Origin: Flavobacterium circumlabens
GTDB lineage: Bacteria; Bacteroidota; Bacteroidia; Flavobacteriales; Flavobacteriaceae
Length of the DNA: 64,000 nucleotides
Reading direction: 5' to 3'
Assembly: GCF_004345565.1 (NCBI RefSeq)
Contig: NZ_SLWA01000006.1
Location: forward strand, 310,001-374,000
Below the pieces are notes generated by a model. The model saw nothing but the letters and a program-made list of their open reading frames with translations, did no database searches and was not told the DNA's origin. Below are positions 57,834 to 64,000 of this stretch, piece by piece; positions within the stretch are counted from its first letter, which is position 1, and every line of letters begins with the position of its first letter. The translations under genes were made by a program, and so were the position numbers.

Positions 57834-58454
57834 TTACTCTTCTTTAATTCCCAGTTTTTCTTCCAGTGCTTTTACTTTATTCTCCAGGCTTACGATATAT
57901 TCTTTTTGGGGCATCAGTGCCTCATCGATCTCCTGGGTTGTATAACGTGGCGTTATATGCTGTGGACAGTTCCAGTCATAGGCCTGAATTTCGAATACCA
58001 TCATTCTCTCGGGACGGAACTTATAGTCTTCCGGTTTCAGCATATCGTATAATTTTTGATCCTCCTCCAATTCTACAATCTTTGCCTTGGCATAAAGTTT
58101 TAGTCTGGCACGGTGCGGATAGGAGATCATAATAATAGCCACATTATTATTGGTCGCAATATTTCCAGTAGATATATATTGTTTATTTCCCACAAAATCG
58201 ACAATTCCAATGGTTTTATTATCAATGACTTTTACAAAGCCCTTAGGTCCTCCGCGATGTTGTATATAGGGATATTCATTCTCTCCGAAACTTGCCATAT
58301 AAAAACTGTCACGATCCTCTATAAAATAAATTTCATTATCGGTAAGTCCGTCAACCACTGACATTCTTTCCATTCTGTCATAACCATTTCTGCTTCCCTG
58401 TTTTTCCTGCAGGTCTTTAACAGCATCTGTAAAAGCTAATTGTGCATAATTCAT
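57834..58454 (-). CDS. Pyridoxamine 5'-phosphate oxidase-family flavin-binding protein
   Basis: 206 residues. The split-barrel flavin-binding pattern includes RDSFYMASFGENEYPYIQHR then GGPKGFVKVIDNKTIGIVDF and NVAIIMISYPHRARLKLYAK. The C-terminal tail is a coiled coil (KEYIVSLENKVKALEEKLGI). Such proteins bind FMN/F420-like cofactors and are often labelled general stress or nitroreductase-like. The BshB1-like gene follows after 4 bp, so the two form an operon and may share a thiol-redox role. Confidence 0.85.
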   Translation of the reverse strand: MNYAQLAFTDAVKDLQEKQGSRNGYDRMERMSVVDGLTDNEIYFIEDRDSFYMASFGENEYPYIQHRGGPKGFVKVIDNKTIGIVDFVGNKQYISTGNIATNNNVAIIMISYPHRARLKLYAKAKIVELEEDQKLYDMLKPEDYKFRPERMMVFEIQAYDWNCPQHITPRYTTQEIDEALMPQKEYIVSLENKVKALEEKLGIKEE

Positions 58455-58511
58455 AAGTAAAGATTTAAGTTGTTAGAATTTTATAGTACAGGCAAATTGT
58501 AATGCATGGCA

Positions 58512-58551
58512 AATCCTAAAAAATGATGATGAGGCATCATTTTTTAGGATT
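58512..58551 (-). terminator. Strong hairpin terminator of the GAPDH gene
   Basis: AATCCTAAAAAATGAT (58512-58527) and its exact complement (58536-58551) form a 16-bp perfect stem with an 8-nt loop and an internal T-run. It lies 13 bp after the gap stop on the minus strand. Confidence 0.82.
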
Positions 58552-58563
58552 CAAATACTTATT

Positions 58564-59547
58564 TTATAATTCCTGAATCTGTCTGATCATTTGGTTGGTA
58601 AATCCCCACTCATTATCATACCATGCCATAACTTTTACCAGATCCCCATCTACCACTCTTGTCATTTCCAGATCAACTGTTGCTGCATACGGGCTTTTAA
58701 TAATATCAGTTGATACCAGTGGTTCATCTGTAACCGCTACCACTTTCACATAGCGCTCTGTTAAAGCTTCTTCCGACAATATCGCGTTGATCTCCTCGGC
58801 TGTCGTATTTCTTTCTGTCACAAAAGTAATGTCAGAGATAGATCCCACCGGAACCGGAACCCTTACCGCTACACCGTCAAATTTGCCGGCATATTCGGGC
58901 AGCGCTTTGGTTGTAGCAATTGCAGCGCCTGTAGCCGCCGGAGCAAGGTTTATACCTGCAGTTCTTCCCATTCTTGGCTCTCTTTTAGAAGGAGCATCTA
59001 CTAAGGTTTGAGAAGCAGTATAGGCATGTATGGTATTTAAAATAGCTTTCTTTATTCCTATCCTGCGGCCTAAAATCTCTATTAGTGGACTAATATTGTT
59101 AGTGGTACAGCTGGCGCAGGAGAAAATGGAAACTTTACCTTCCGCTGTATTGACCCCATGTACTATTGTCGGGGTATCCTTAGTAGGACCTGAAATTACA
59201 ACAAATTTAGCTCCCGCTGTAATATGCTTTTCAGCATCCGTTTTATTGGTAAACAAACCTGTACTTTCAATAACTGCATCCACCCACAGTTCTTTCCAGG
59301 GCAGTTCCAAAGGATCTTTTATCGAGGTATATCTTATTTTGCGGTCATCTATTACAATATTATTACCCTCAAAAGTTACTTTTTTATCGTACTTACCGTA
59401 GATACTGTCATATTTTAAAAGGTAAACAGCATTTTCAATACTCATCAGATCGTTAATTCCTACCAGTTCCAGATCCGGAGATTCCAATATTACTTTTAAA
59501 GACGCTCTCCCAATTCTGCCGAAACCATTAATTGCAATTTTTTTCAT
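58564..59547 (-). CDS. gap: Glyceraldehyde-3-phosphate dehydrogenase (atypical subtype)
   Basis: 327 residues. The Rossmann motif INGFGRIGR and the NAD-contact region GINDLM are present. The catalytic Cys is in SCASCTTNNISPL and the Trp-Tyr-Asp-Asn-Glu signature in AWYDNEWGF. The S-loop reads SKREPRMGRTAGINLAPAAT rather than the usual form with KD-W-R-G-G-R. This suggests a different GAPDH lineage from the glycolytic copy normally found in Flavobacterium, so this may be a second enzyme with gluconeogenic, NADP or stress-related use. That is inferred. It lies 17 bp after the TauE/SafE gene. Confidence 0.88.
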   Translation of the reverse strand: MKKIAINGFGRIGRASLKVILESPDLELVGINDLMSIENAVYLLKYDSIYGKYDKKVTFEGNNIVIDDRKIRYTSIKDPLELPWKELWVDAVIESTGLFTNKTDAEKHITAGAKFVVISGPTKDTPTIVHGVNTAEGKVSIFSCASCTTNNISPLIEILGRRIGIKKAILNTIHAYTASQTLVDAPSKREPRMGRTAGINLAPAATGAAIATTKALPEYAGKFDGVAVRVPVPVGSISDITFVTERNTTAEEINAILSEEALTERYVKVVAVTDEPLVSTDIIKSPYAATVDLEMTRVVDGDLVKVMAWYDNEWGFTNQMIRQIQEL

Positions 59548-59564
59548 CTTATTTATTTTTTAAA

Positions 59565-60329
59565 TTATTTAACGATAAAGAAATAAAGGGTTATTAATCC
59601 CCCTATTACGATTATTATTTTTTTTAATATGTCCTGATTTATTTTTCGTGTTACCGAAGCCCCATAATAGCCGCCGATAAGCGCTCCTGCAATCATAATT
59701 AGGGTAAAATGCCAGTCTATAAGTCCCGAGAATAAAAGTGTAAACGCTGCGACACCATTGTTTACTGCGACCATTAGTACTTTTAATCCGTTCATTTCAT
59801 TTAGGTTTTTCATTCCGTAGAAAGTAAATACGGTCAAAACCATCATTCCCAGGCCTGCGCCAAAATAACCTCCGTAAATACCCAATATTAAAAGTGGAAC
59901 CAATTTTTTATGATCGTAGTTAAAACTTTTCTGAGCCTCTTTCCTGGAATTAAAATACGCCAAAATTTTCGAACTGAAAGAAAACAGCAGCCATGAAAAC
60001 AAAAGAAAGTAAGGTACTAAAAATTCAAAAGCTTTAGAGGAAGCAAAAATTAAAAGCATAGCTCCCAAAAAGCCTCCCAATCCGGATATTGAAAGGAGGT
60101 AGATCAAGGTTCTTTTGGAAGCTTTTATATCGTTCTGAAATGCTTTTGCACTTGCGATATTGCCCGGCCAGAGTGCTACTGTACTAATTGCATTTGCATT
60201 TACGGGAGAAGCCCCTGCAAAAACAAGACTCGGAAAAGCGATAAACCCTCCTCCGCCTGCAACGGCGTTGAGCACGCTTCCGGCCAATGCGGCAAAGAAT
60301 AGCAGAATCTCAAAAGCATATTGTTCCAT
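59565..60329 (-). CDS. TauE/SafE-family permease
   Basis: 254 residues with eight hydrophobic helices. GSVLNAVAGGGGFIAFPSLV and GASPVNANAISTVALWPGNI at the start are typical, as is the second-half repeat GIYGGYFGAGLGMMVLTVFT with MNGLKVLMVAVNNGVAAFTL. The family exports sulfite, sulfoacetate or other organosulfur anions; the exact substrate is unknown. It is read with gap (17 bp) and with the hydrolase at 60333, which ends 3 bp before this gene begins. Confidence 0.92.
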   Translation of the reverse strand: MEQYAFEILLFFAALAGSVLNAVAGGGGFIAFPSLVFAGASPVNANAISTVALWPGNIASAKAFQNDIKASKRTLIYLLSISGLGGFLGAMLLIFASSKAFEFLVPYFLLFSWLLFSFSSKILAYFNSRKEAQKSFNYDHKKLVPLLILGIYGGYFGAGLGMMVLTVFTFYGMKNLNEMNGLKVLMVAVNNGVAAFTLLFSGLIDWHFTLIMIAGALIGGYYGASVTRKINQDILKKIIIVIGGLITLYFFIVK

Positions 60330-60332
60330 GAT

Positions 60333-61235
60333 TTAATCTTTAAAATTTAATTGCCAGAATGCGATGATTTCATTGGCTATTTCTAATCCAAATTCTTCAA
60401 GCGCAAAATGTCCGGTAGGATAAAAAATCAGCTTGGAATTAGGTATATCCCTGTGCAGCAGTTCTGCGCCTTCTCTTTTGAAAAATTCATCATTTTCTCC
60501 CCATGCTATTAAAGTAGGGGGCTGGATTTTTTTAAGTGTCTCCTGCCAAAGTGGATACAGTTCAATATTGGTTCTATAATCCCTTTTCAAATTGATTTGA
60601 ATGTTCTTTACGCCTTCTCTCTCCAATAGAAATTGATCTAAAAGATACGTTTCGGGCATAATCCTGTTTTTATTTGTCACACCATTCAGATATTCCCACT
60701 TGGTATAATCCAATTCAAAAAATTTATTTAATTGTAAAGCACTTTCATTGGTATTGTCATCATACAATTTTTTTATTTCCTTTAATTTGTCTCCAACTCC
60801 TTCTGTGTAAATGTTTCTATTCTGAAAAATCAGCATCTCAACCCTATCCGGATTTTCAACTATGCTGTGCATCAATATTGGAGCTCCATAATCAAAAAGA
60901 TAAAAACTTGCTTTGCTAATTTCCATTTGTAGCATAAAGGCCGAGATTAATTCACCATAATTTTTAAAAGTATAATCAAAATCGTCCTCACTCGGAATAT
61001 CGCTGAATCCAAAGGCCGGCAAGTCTAAGGCAATAACTCTGAAATGCTTCGCCAAAACGGGAATAATCATTTTGAACATGACAGACGAACTTGGATAACC
61101 ATGAAGCAAAAACAGTACATTTTGATTTGACAAACCTGCCTCTCTATATCCAATCTGGATTCCTTCTACAGTAACATATTGGTAGTAAACATTATAATCA
61201 ATGTCTTCCTGGTTATAATTTATAGCTGTTGTCAT
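60333..61235 (-). CDS. Alpha/beta hydrolase (haloalkane dehalogenase/epoxide hydrolase-like)
   Basis: 300 residues from ATG 61235; an upstream start at 61331 would overlap the DUF1348 gene. The motifs are VLFLLHGYPSSSVMFKMIIP (HGYP oxyanion site), nucleophile Asp in YLFDYGAPILMHS, WGENDEFFKREGAELL (acid) and TGHFALEEFG (His). The D-Y-G-A-P nucleophile elbow is shared with the 61778 paralogue. Asp nucleophiles are found in haloalkane dehalogenases and epoxide hydrolases. It is the second of two related hydrolases in this block. Confidence 0.87.
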   Translation of the reverse strand: MTTAINYNQEDIDYNVYYQYVTVEGIQIGYREAGLSNQNVLFLLHGYPSSSVMFKMIIPVLAKHFRVIALDLPAFGFSDIPSEDDFDYTFKNYGELISAFMLQMEISKASFYLFDYGAPILMHSIVENPDRVEMLIFQNRNIYTEGVGDKLKEIKKLYDDNTNESALQLNKFFELDYTKWEYLNGVTNKNRIMPETYLLDQFLLEREGVKNIQINLKRDYRTNIELYPLWQETLKKIQPPTLIAWGENDEFFKREGAELLHRDIPNSKLIFYPTGHFALEEFGLEIANEIIAFWQLNFKD

Positions 61236-61275
61236 GATAAATACTTTTAAAGGGTTTACAATTTGAGATTTATTC

Positions 61276-61692
61276 TTATTTTCTAAACTTTCTGTCTTTT
61301 TCCTGAATTTCGAGATCGTTGATACTGGCATATCTTTTTTGCATCAGGCCGTTGTCATCATATTCCCAATTTTCATTGCCGTAAGCTCTGAACCATTTGC
61401 CATCTGCTGACTCATATTCATATTCAAAACGCACCGCGATTCTGTTTTCATGATGTGCCCAGTATTCTTTTTTTAATTTGTAATTTTTTTCCTTTTGCCA
61501 TTTTCGGGTCAGAAGTGCTATAATTTCTTCCGTGCCATTTACAAACTCAGTTCTGTTACGCCATTCACTGTCTTTGGTGTAAGCTTCTGAAACTCGTTTA
61601 GGATCCATACTGTTCCAGGCATCTTCTGCAAGCTGAATTTTTTCTTTTGCTGTTTCAAGGGTAAAAGGCGGTAAAGGATATTTTTTTTCCAT
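61276..61692 (-). CDS. DUF1348 (NTF2/SnoaL-like) protein
   Basis: 138 residues from ATG 61692, which follows the hairpin at 61732-61769; the longer reading to 61752 would cross it. PPFTLETAKEKIQLAEDAWN and the SEWRNRTEFVNGTEEIIALL, VRFEYEYESADGKWFRAYGN and NWEYDDNGLMQKRYASIND segments are characteristic of DUF1348. The fold is an NTF2-like cone that often binds or isomerises small molecules. No reaction is known. It sits between two alpha/beta hydrolases, probably co-transcribed with the second. Confidence 0.87.
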   Translation of the reverse strand: MEKKYPLPPFTLETAKEKIQLAEDAWNSMDPKRVSEAYTKDSEWRNRTEFVNGTEEIIALLTRKWQKEKNYKLKKEYWAHHENRIAVRFEYEYESADGKWFRAYGNENWEYDDNGLMQKRYASINDLEIQEKDRKFRK

Positions 61693-61731
61693 GATTCTTG
61701 ATTTAATGATTTCCCGGTTTCTTATGATAAT

Positions 61732-61772
61732 TTCATTCTGCAATATTCTCATGAGTATTGCAGAATGAATTT
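61732..61772 (-). terminator. Hairpin between the first hydrolase and DUF1348 genes
   Basis: TTCATTCTGCAATA (61732-61745) and TATTGCAGAATGAA (61756-61769) form a perfect 14-bp stem, 6 bp after the stop of the 61778 gene on the minus strand. It is a likely (perhaps partial) terminator. Confidence 0.7.
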
Positions 61773-61777
61773 TATGC

Positions 61778-62644
61778 TTATTTGTTTACTTTTCTGTCAA
61801 GGAAATCACTGATCAGTTCTCCGATTTCTTTTCCGTAGCTCTCCAAAGCAAAGTGACCGGTTGGGAATAAGTGAAATTCCAGATTTTTTAAATCTTTTTT
61901 GAAAGCCTCTGCTCCTACGCCGGGAAAGATATAATCATCTTTACCATATACGATCAGAGTTTCAGGCTGATGATCTCTAAAATACTGCTGCCATTTTGGA
62001 TACAATACCACATTGGTCTGATAATCATAAAACATAGCAAGCTGAATCGCTCCGTTTTCAGGACGTTCCAAATGTCTTAAATCGATCTCCCAGTTATCAG
62101 GAGATATGGCACTTTCATCAGGTACGCTATGCGTATATTGCCATTTTAATCCGTCAGGAGAATGAAAAGTTTTAAGCGTAGCCTCGGCCTCTTTATCATC
62201 GATGTTTTTCCAGTAGGCCTTAATAGGATCCCAAAATGTTTCCAGACCTTCATCGTAAGCACAGCCATTTTGAATTATTAAAGTATCTATTTTCTCCGGA
62301 CTTGCACTTGCAATTCTAAACCCGATTGGCGCTCCGTAGTCCATTAGATAAAGGCTGTATTTTTGTATGTCAAGCTCACTCAACAGCGTAGTTACTATAC
62401 TGGCCATATTTTCGAAAGTATAATCAAAGTCTTTCATTGGTGGCTGCTCGCTTCTTCCGTATCCGGGATAATCCGGGGCAATAAGATGATATTTGTCTGA
62501 TAAATCTACAATCAGATTTCTAAACATATGAGAAGATGTTGGGTAACCGTGCAGTAGTACCAGAGTCGGTTTGTTTTTGTCTCCTGCTTCGCGGTAAAAA
62601 ATTTCAACTCCGTTGATTTTTCTTGTGTGGTAAGTTGTTTTCAT
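61778..62644 (-). CDS. Alpha/beta hydrolase, paralogue of the 60333 gene
   Basis: 288 residues. LVLLHGYPTSSHMFRNLIVD (HGYP), nucleophile Asp in YLMDYGAPIGFRIASASPEK, YGKDDYIFPGVGAEAFKKDL (acid), and TGHFALESYGKEI (His). PDYPGYGRSEQPPMKDFDYTF is typical of the group. Like its partner it has the D-Y-G-A-P elbow. The two look about 40% identical by eye, so the duplication is old. It precedes the DUF1348 gene and follows the CMD gene in transcription order. Confidence 0.87.
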   Translation of the reverse strand: MKTTYHTRKINGVEIFYREAGDKNKPTLVLLHGYPTSSHMFRNLIVDLSDKYHLIAPDYPGYGRSEQPPMKDFDYTFENMASIVTTLLSELDIQKYSLYLMDYGAPIGFRIASASPEKIDTLIIQNGCAYDEGLETFWDPIKAYWKNIDDKEAEATLKTFHSPDGLKWQYTHSVPDESAISPDNWEIDLRHLERPENGAIQLAMFYDYQTNVVLYPKWQQYFRDHQPETLIVYGKDDYIFPGVGAEAFKKDLKNLEFHLFPTGHFALESYGKEIGELISDFLDRKVNK

Positions 62645-62667
62645 AATTTTATTATTTTGGTTTACTA

Positions 62668-63213
62668 TTAGTTTTGGTGAATTGGTGCCAGTTTCGGAAA
62701 ATCAATATCTGTTTTGGCGGTATTGTTAAAGTAATTTGTAAAAATGCTCAATGCAACAGCAGCTACTATTTCTGCAATCTGCTCTTCTTCATAACCTGTG
62801 CCTTTAAATTTTGCTATAGCATCATCAGATACATTTCCTTTTGTATCAAGTACTGCTTTTGCAAATTCTAAGGCTGCGTTTGTTTTTTCATCTGATGAAA
62901 CTCCAATTCTTGCCTGAGCCAGAGCATCAGCATCAATTCCAATTTTTCCTCCAATGAAACTGTGTGCCGAATTACAATAGTCACATCCATTTTCATTTGC
63001 GACCATTAATGAAATTAGTTCTCTTGTTTTTGGTGTAAGTGAAGAACTGTTAAGTGCAGTACTCAATCCAAGATACCCGTTTAGTACCGCGGGTGAATTT
63101 CCCATCGTTCTCATCATATTGGGAACCATGCCCATTTTACCTTTTATTGCAGTAAATAATTCTTTTGATTTCCCATTTGTCTGATCCGGGTCTAAAGCTG
63201 TTAATCGTGCCAT
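62668..63213 (-). CDS. Carboxymuconolactone decarboxylase/AhpD-family protein
   Basis: 181 residues from ATG 63213; the longer reading to 63300 gives a Cys-rich extension unlike the family. The AhpD-like core is MMRTMGNSPAVLNGYLGLST, ELISLMVANENGCDYCNSAH (the redox CxxC with following His) and VLDTKGNVSDDAIAKFKGTG. Proteins of this kind are usually annotated as alkylhydroperoxidase- or peroxidase-related enzymes. It is the first gene of the minus-strand block of hydrolases. A stress or detoxification role fits the neighbourhood. Confidence 0.9.
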   Translation of the reverse strand: MARLTALDPDQTNGKSKELFTAIKGKMGMVPNMMRTMGNSPAVLNGYLGLSTALNSSSLTPKTRELISLMVANENGCDYCNSAHSFIGGKIGIDADALAQARIGVSSDEKTNAALEFAKAVLDTKGNVSDDAIAKFKGTGYEEEQIAEIVAAVALSIFTNYFNNTAKTDIDFPKLAPIHQN

Positions 63214-63369
63214 GATATTAAATATTAAATTTATAATAGTTTTGATTGTCGTTATTGACAGTACAAAGTTGCAACACTTACAATGGCAGGAGTTAGTCAC
63301 ATTTTCCCGATGAGTTAACCTTTTTTCCCAAATAGCAGAAATAGGGAGAAATAAGGTCTTAACGGATAA

Positions 63370-63782
63370 TAATAACCTCGAAAATTCGCAAAAACAGCGT
63401 TTTGTAATTGTAAGGAGATTAAACTTTTACAAAAAAATCTGCTCAATCTGCGTGAGACTTTTTTACGCAAAAGTTATTTCTCGCAGATTTGGCAGATTGA
63501 GCAGATTATAATGATTTTAAATGAGGCACAAAAAAAGTGCCCTGAGTGGAGCACTTTTATAGATGGTAATAACCTCGAAAATTCGCAAAAACAGCGTTTT
63601 GTAATTGTAAGGAGATTAAACTTTTACAAAAAAACCTGCTCAATCTGCCAAATCTGCGTGAGACTTTTTTATGCAAAAGTTATTTCTCGCAGATTTGAGA
63701 GATTGAGCAGATTATAATTGATTTAAAATTGAATTTAAAATGAGGCAAAAAAAAAGTGCCCTGAGTGGAGCACTTTTATAAT
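63370..63782. repeat. Tandem duplication of a 197-bp intergenic unit with hairpins
   Basis: Copy 1 is 63370-63566 and copy 2 starts at 63567, in the same orientation and almost identical. Each copy has CTCAATCTGC and GCAGATTTG/GATTGAGCAG pairing arms and ends in a terminator hairpin, AAAAGTGCCCTGAGTGGAGC with ACTTTT. It lies between the CMD gene and the next AraC gene, and supplies two terminators in a row. Confidence 0.85.
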
Positions 63783-63796
63783 TAGTTTGATGTTGG

Positions 63797-64000
63797 CTAA
63801 TTTAACTTTAATTTTTCGCGATACTGAATGGGTGAAACACCTTCTTTGTTTTTAAAAAACCGACTGAAAGTCTGAATGTCTTCATAACCCAAATCATAGG
63901 CAATTTCCTTTATGGATAAATTGGTATAATTGATTTGTCTTCTGGCATGCAGCATAATCCTGTCGTGAATGATACTTATGGGAGGACGATTGGAAGCCAG
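63797..64000 (-). CDS. AraC-family regulator, C-terminal HTH only (continues beyond window)
   Basis: The last 67 residues are visible, reading leftwards from base 64000 to a stop at 63797. They carry the second HTH motif of AraC proteins: RRQINYTNLSIKEIAYDLGY, EDIQTFSRFFKNKEGVSPIQ and YREKL. It is oriented with the CMD/hydrolase block and may regulate it. The N-terminal domain lies outside. Confidence 0.88.
   Translation of the reverse strand: MASNRPPISIIHDRIMLHARRQINYTNLSIKEIAYDLGYEDIQTFSRFFKNKEGVSPIQYREKLKLN

Noticed and set aside
60333..61331. Longer start for the alpha/beta hydrolase
   Set aside because: The extra N-terminus overlaps the DUF1348 coding region and has no similarity to the family; ATG 61235 is preferred.

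Overview
The window reads as chromosome of a low-GC Bacteroidota, most likely Flavobacterium. Supporting signs are a secreted protein with a type IX secretion sorting domain, several promoters of the TTG-N19/20-TAnnTTTG type used in this phylum, start codons mostly without a Shine-Dalgarno sequence, and core proteins (RecG, PheT, Apt, a BshB1-like deacetylase) of Flavobacterium type. No rRNA, CRISPR array, transposase, integrase or phage structural gene was seen. There is one tRNA, Arg(ACG).

Layout. 1-10 kb: housekeeping and small orphan genes, an incomplete M1 aminopeptidase at the left edge, recG, and a small sensory group with a frameshifted PAS protein and a kinase-like membrane protein lacking its phospho-acceptor histidine. 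10.5-17 kb: an RND efflux operon (adaptor, pump, TolC) and a bestrophin-like channel. 17-25 kb: pheT, a muramidase, a four-gene unit ending in a histidine kinase and NarL-type regulator, apt, and tRNA-Arg with promoter and terminator. 25-28 kb: a T9SS beta-propeller-like protein and two DNA-binding regulators.

28-43.8 kb is the accessory region. It begins with a HTH-ImmA/IrrE metallopeptidase gene and a partner gene behind a promoter bracketed by near-identical palindromes. It then becomes a head-to-tail array of single-gene units separated by 120-180 bp imperfect palindromes. These separators look like integron attC sites: an AAC-ending box, an AGC-led palindrome, and a GTT-starting box. The end boxes of each unit are complementary to each other, in two units perfectly over 14 and 15 bp. 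This is what circularising gene cassettes leave behind. No integrase is present, so the array is read as a CALIN-like (integrase-less) cassette cluster; this is an inference. Most cargo proteins are small, unknown and predicted to be lipoproteins, membrane or secreted proteins. Two long diverged direct repeats (28.2 and 37.8 kb) and several REP-like hairpin repeats lie in the same region.

43.9-52.1 kb holds a detoxification-type cluster, mostly on the minus strand: Ohr/OsmC, cupin, two paralogous epoxide hydrolases, nitrilase, luciferase-like monooxygenase, a decayed YceI gene and an unknown protein. 52.4-58.5 kb has a decayed gene, a membrane protein, GNAT and VOC proteins, an AraC regulator beside a DUF417 (RclC-like) protein, and a BshB1-like/PPOX pair. 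58.5-64 kb has a second GAPDH-type gene, a TauE/SafE permease, two alpha/beta hydrolases, a DUF1348 protein, a carboxymuconolactone-decarboxylase-family protein, a 197-bp duplication and the end of an AraC regulator.
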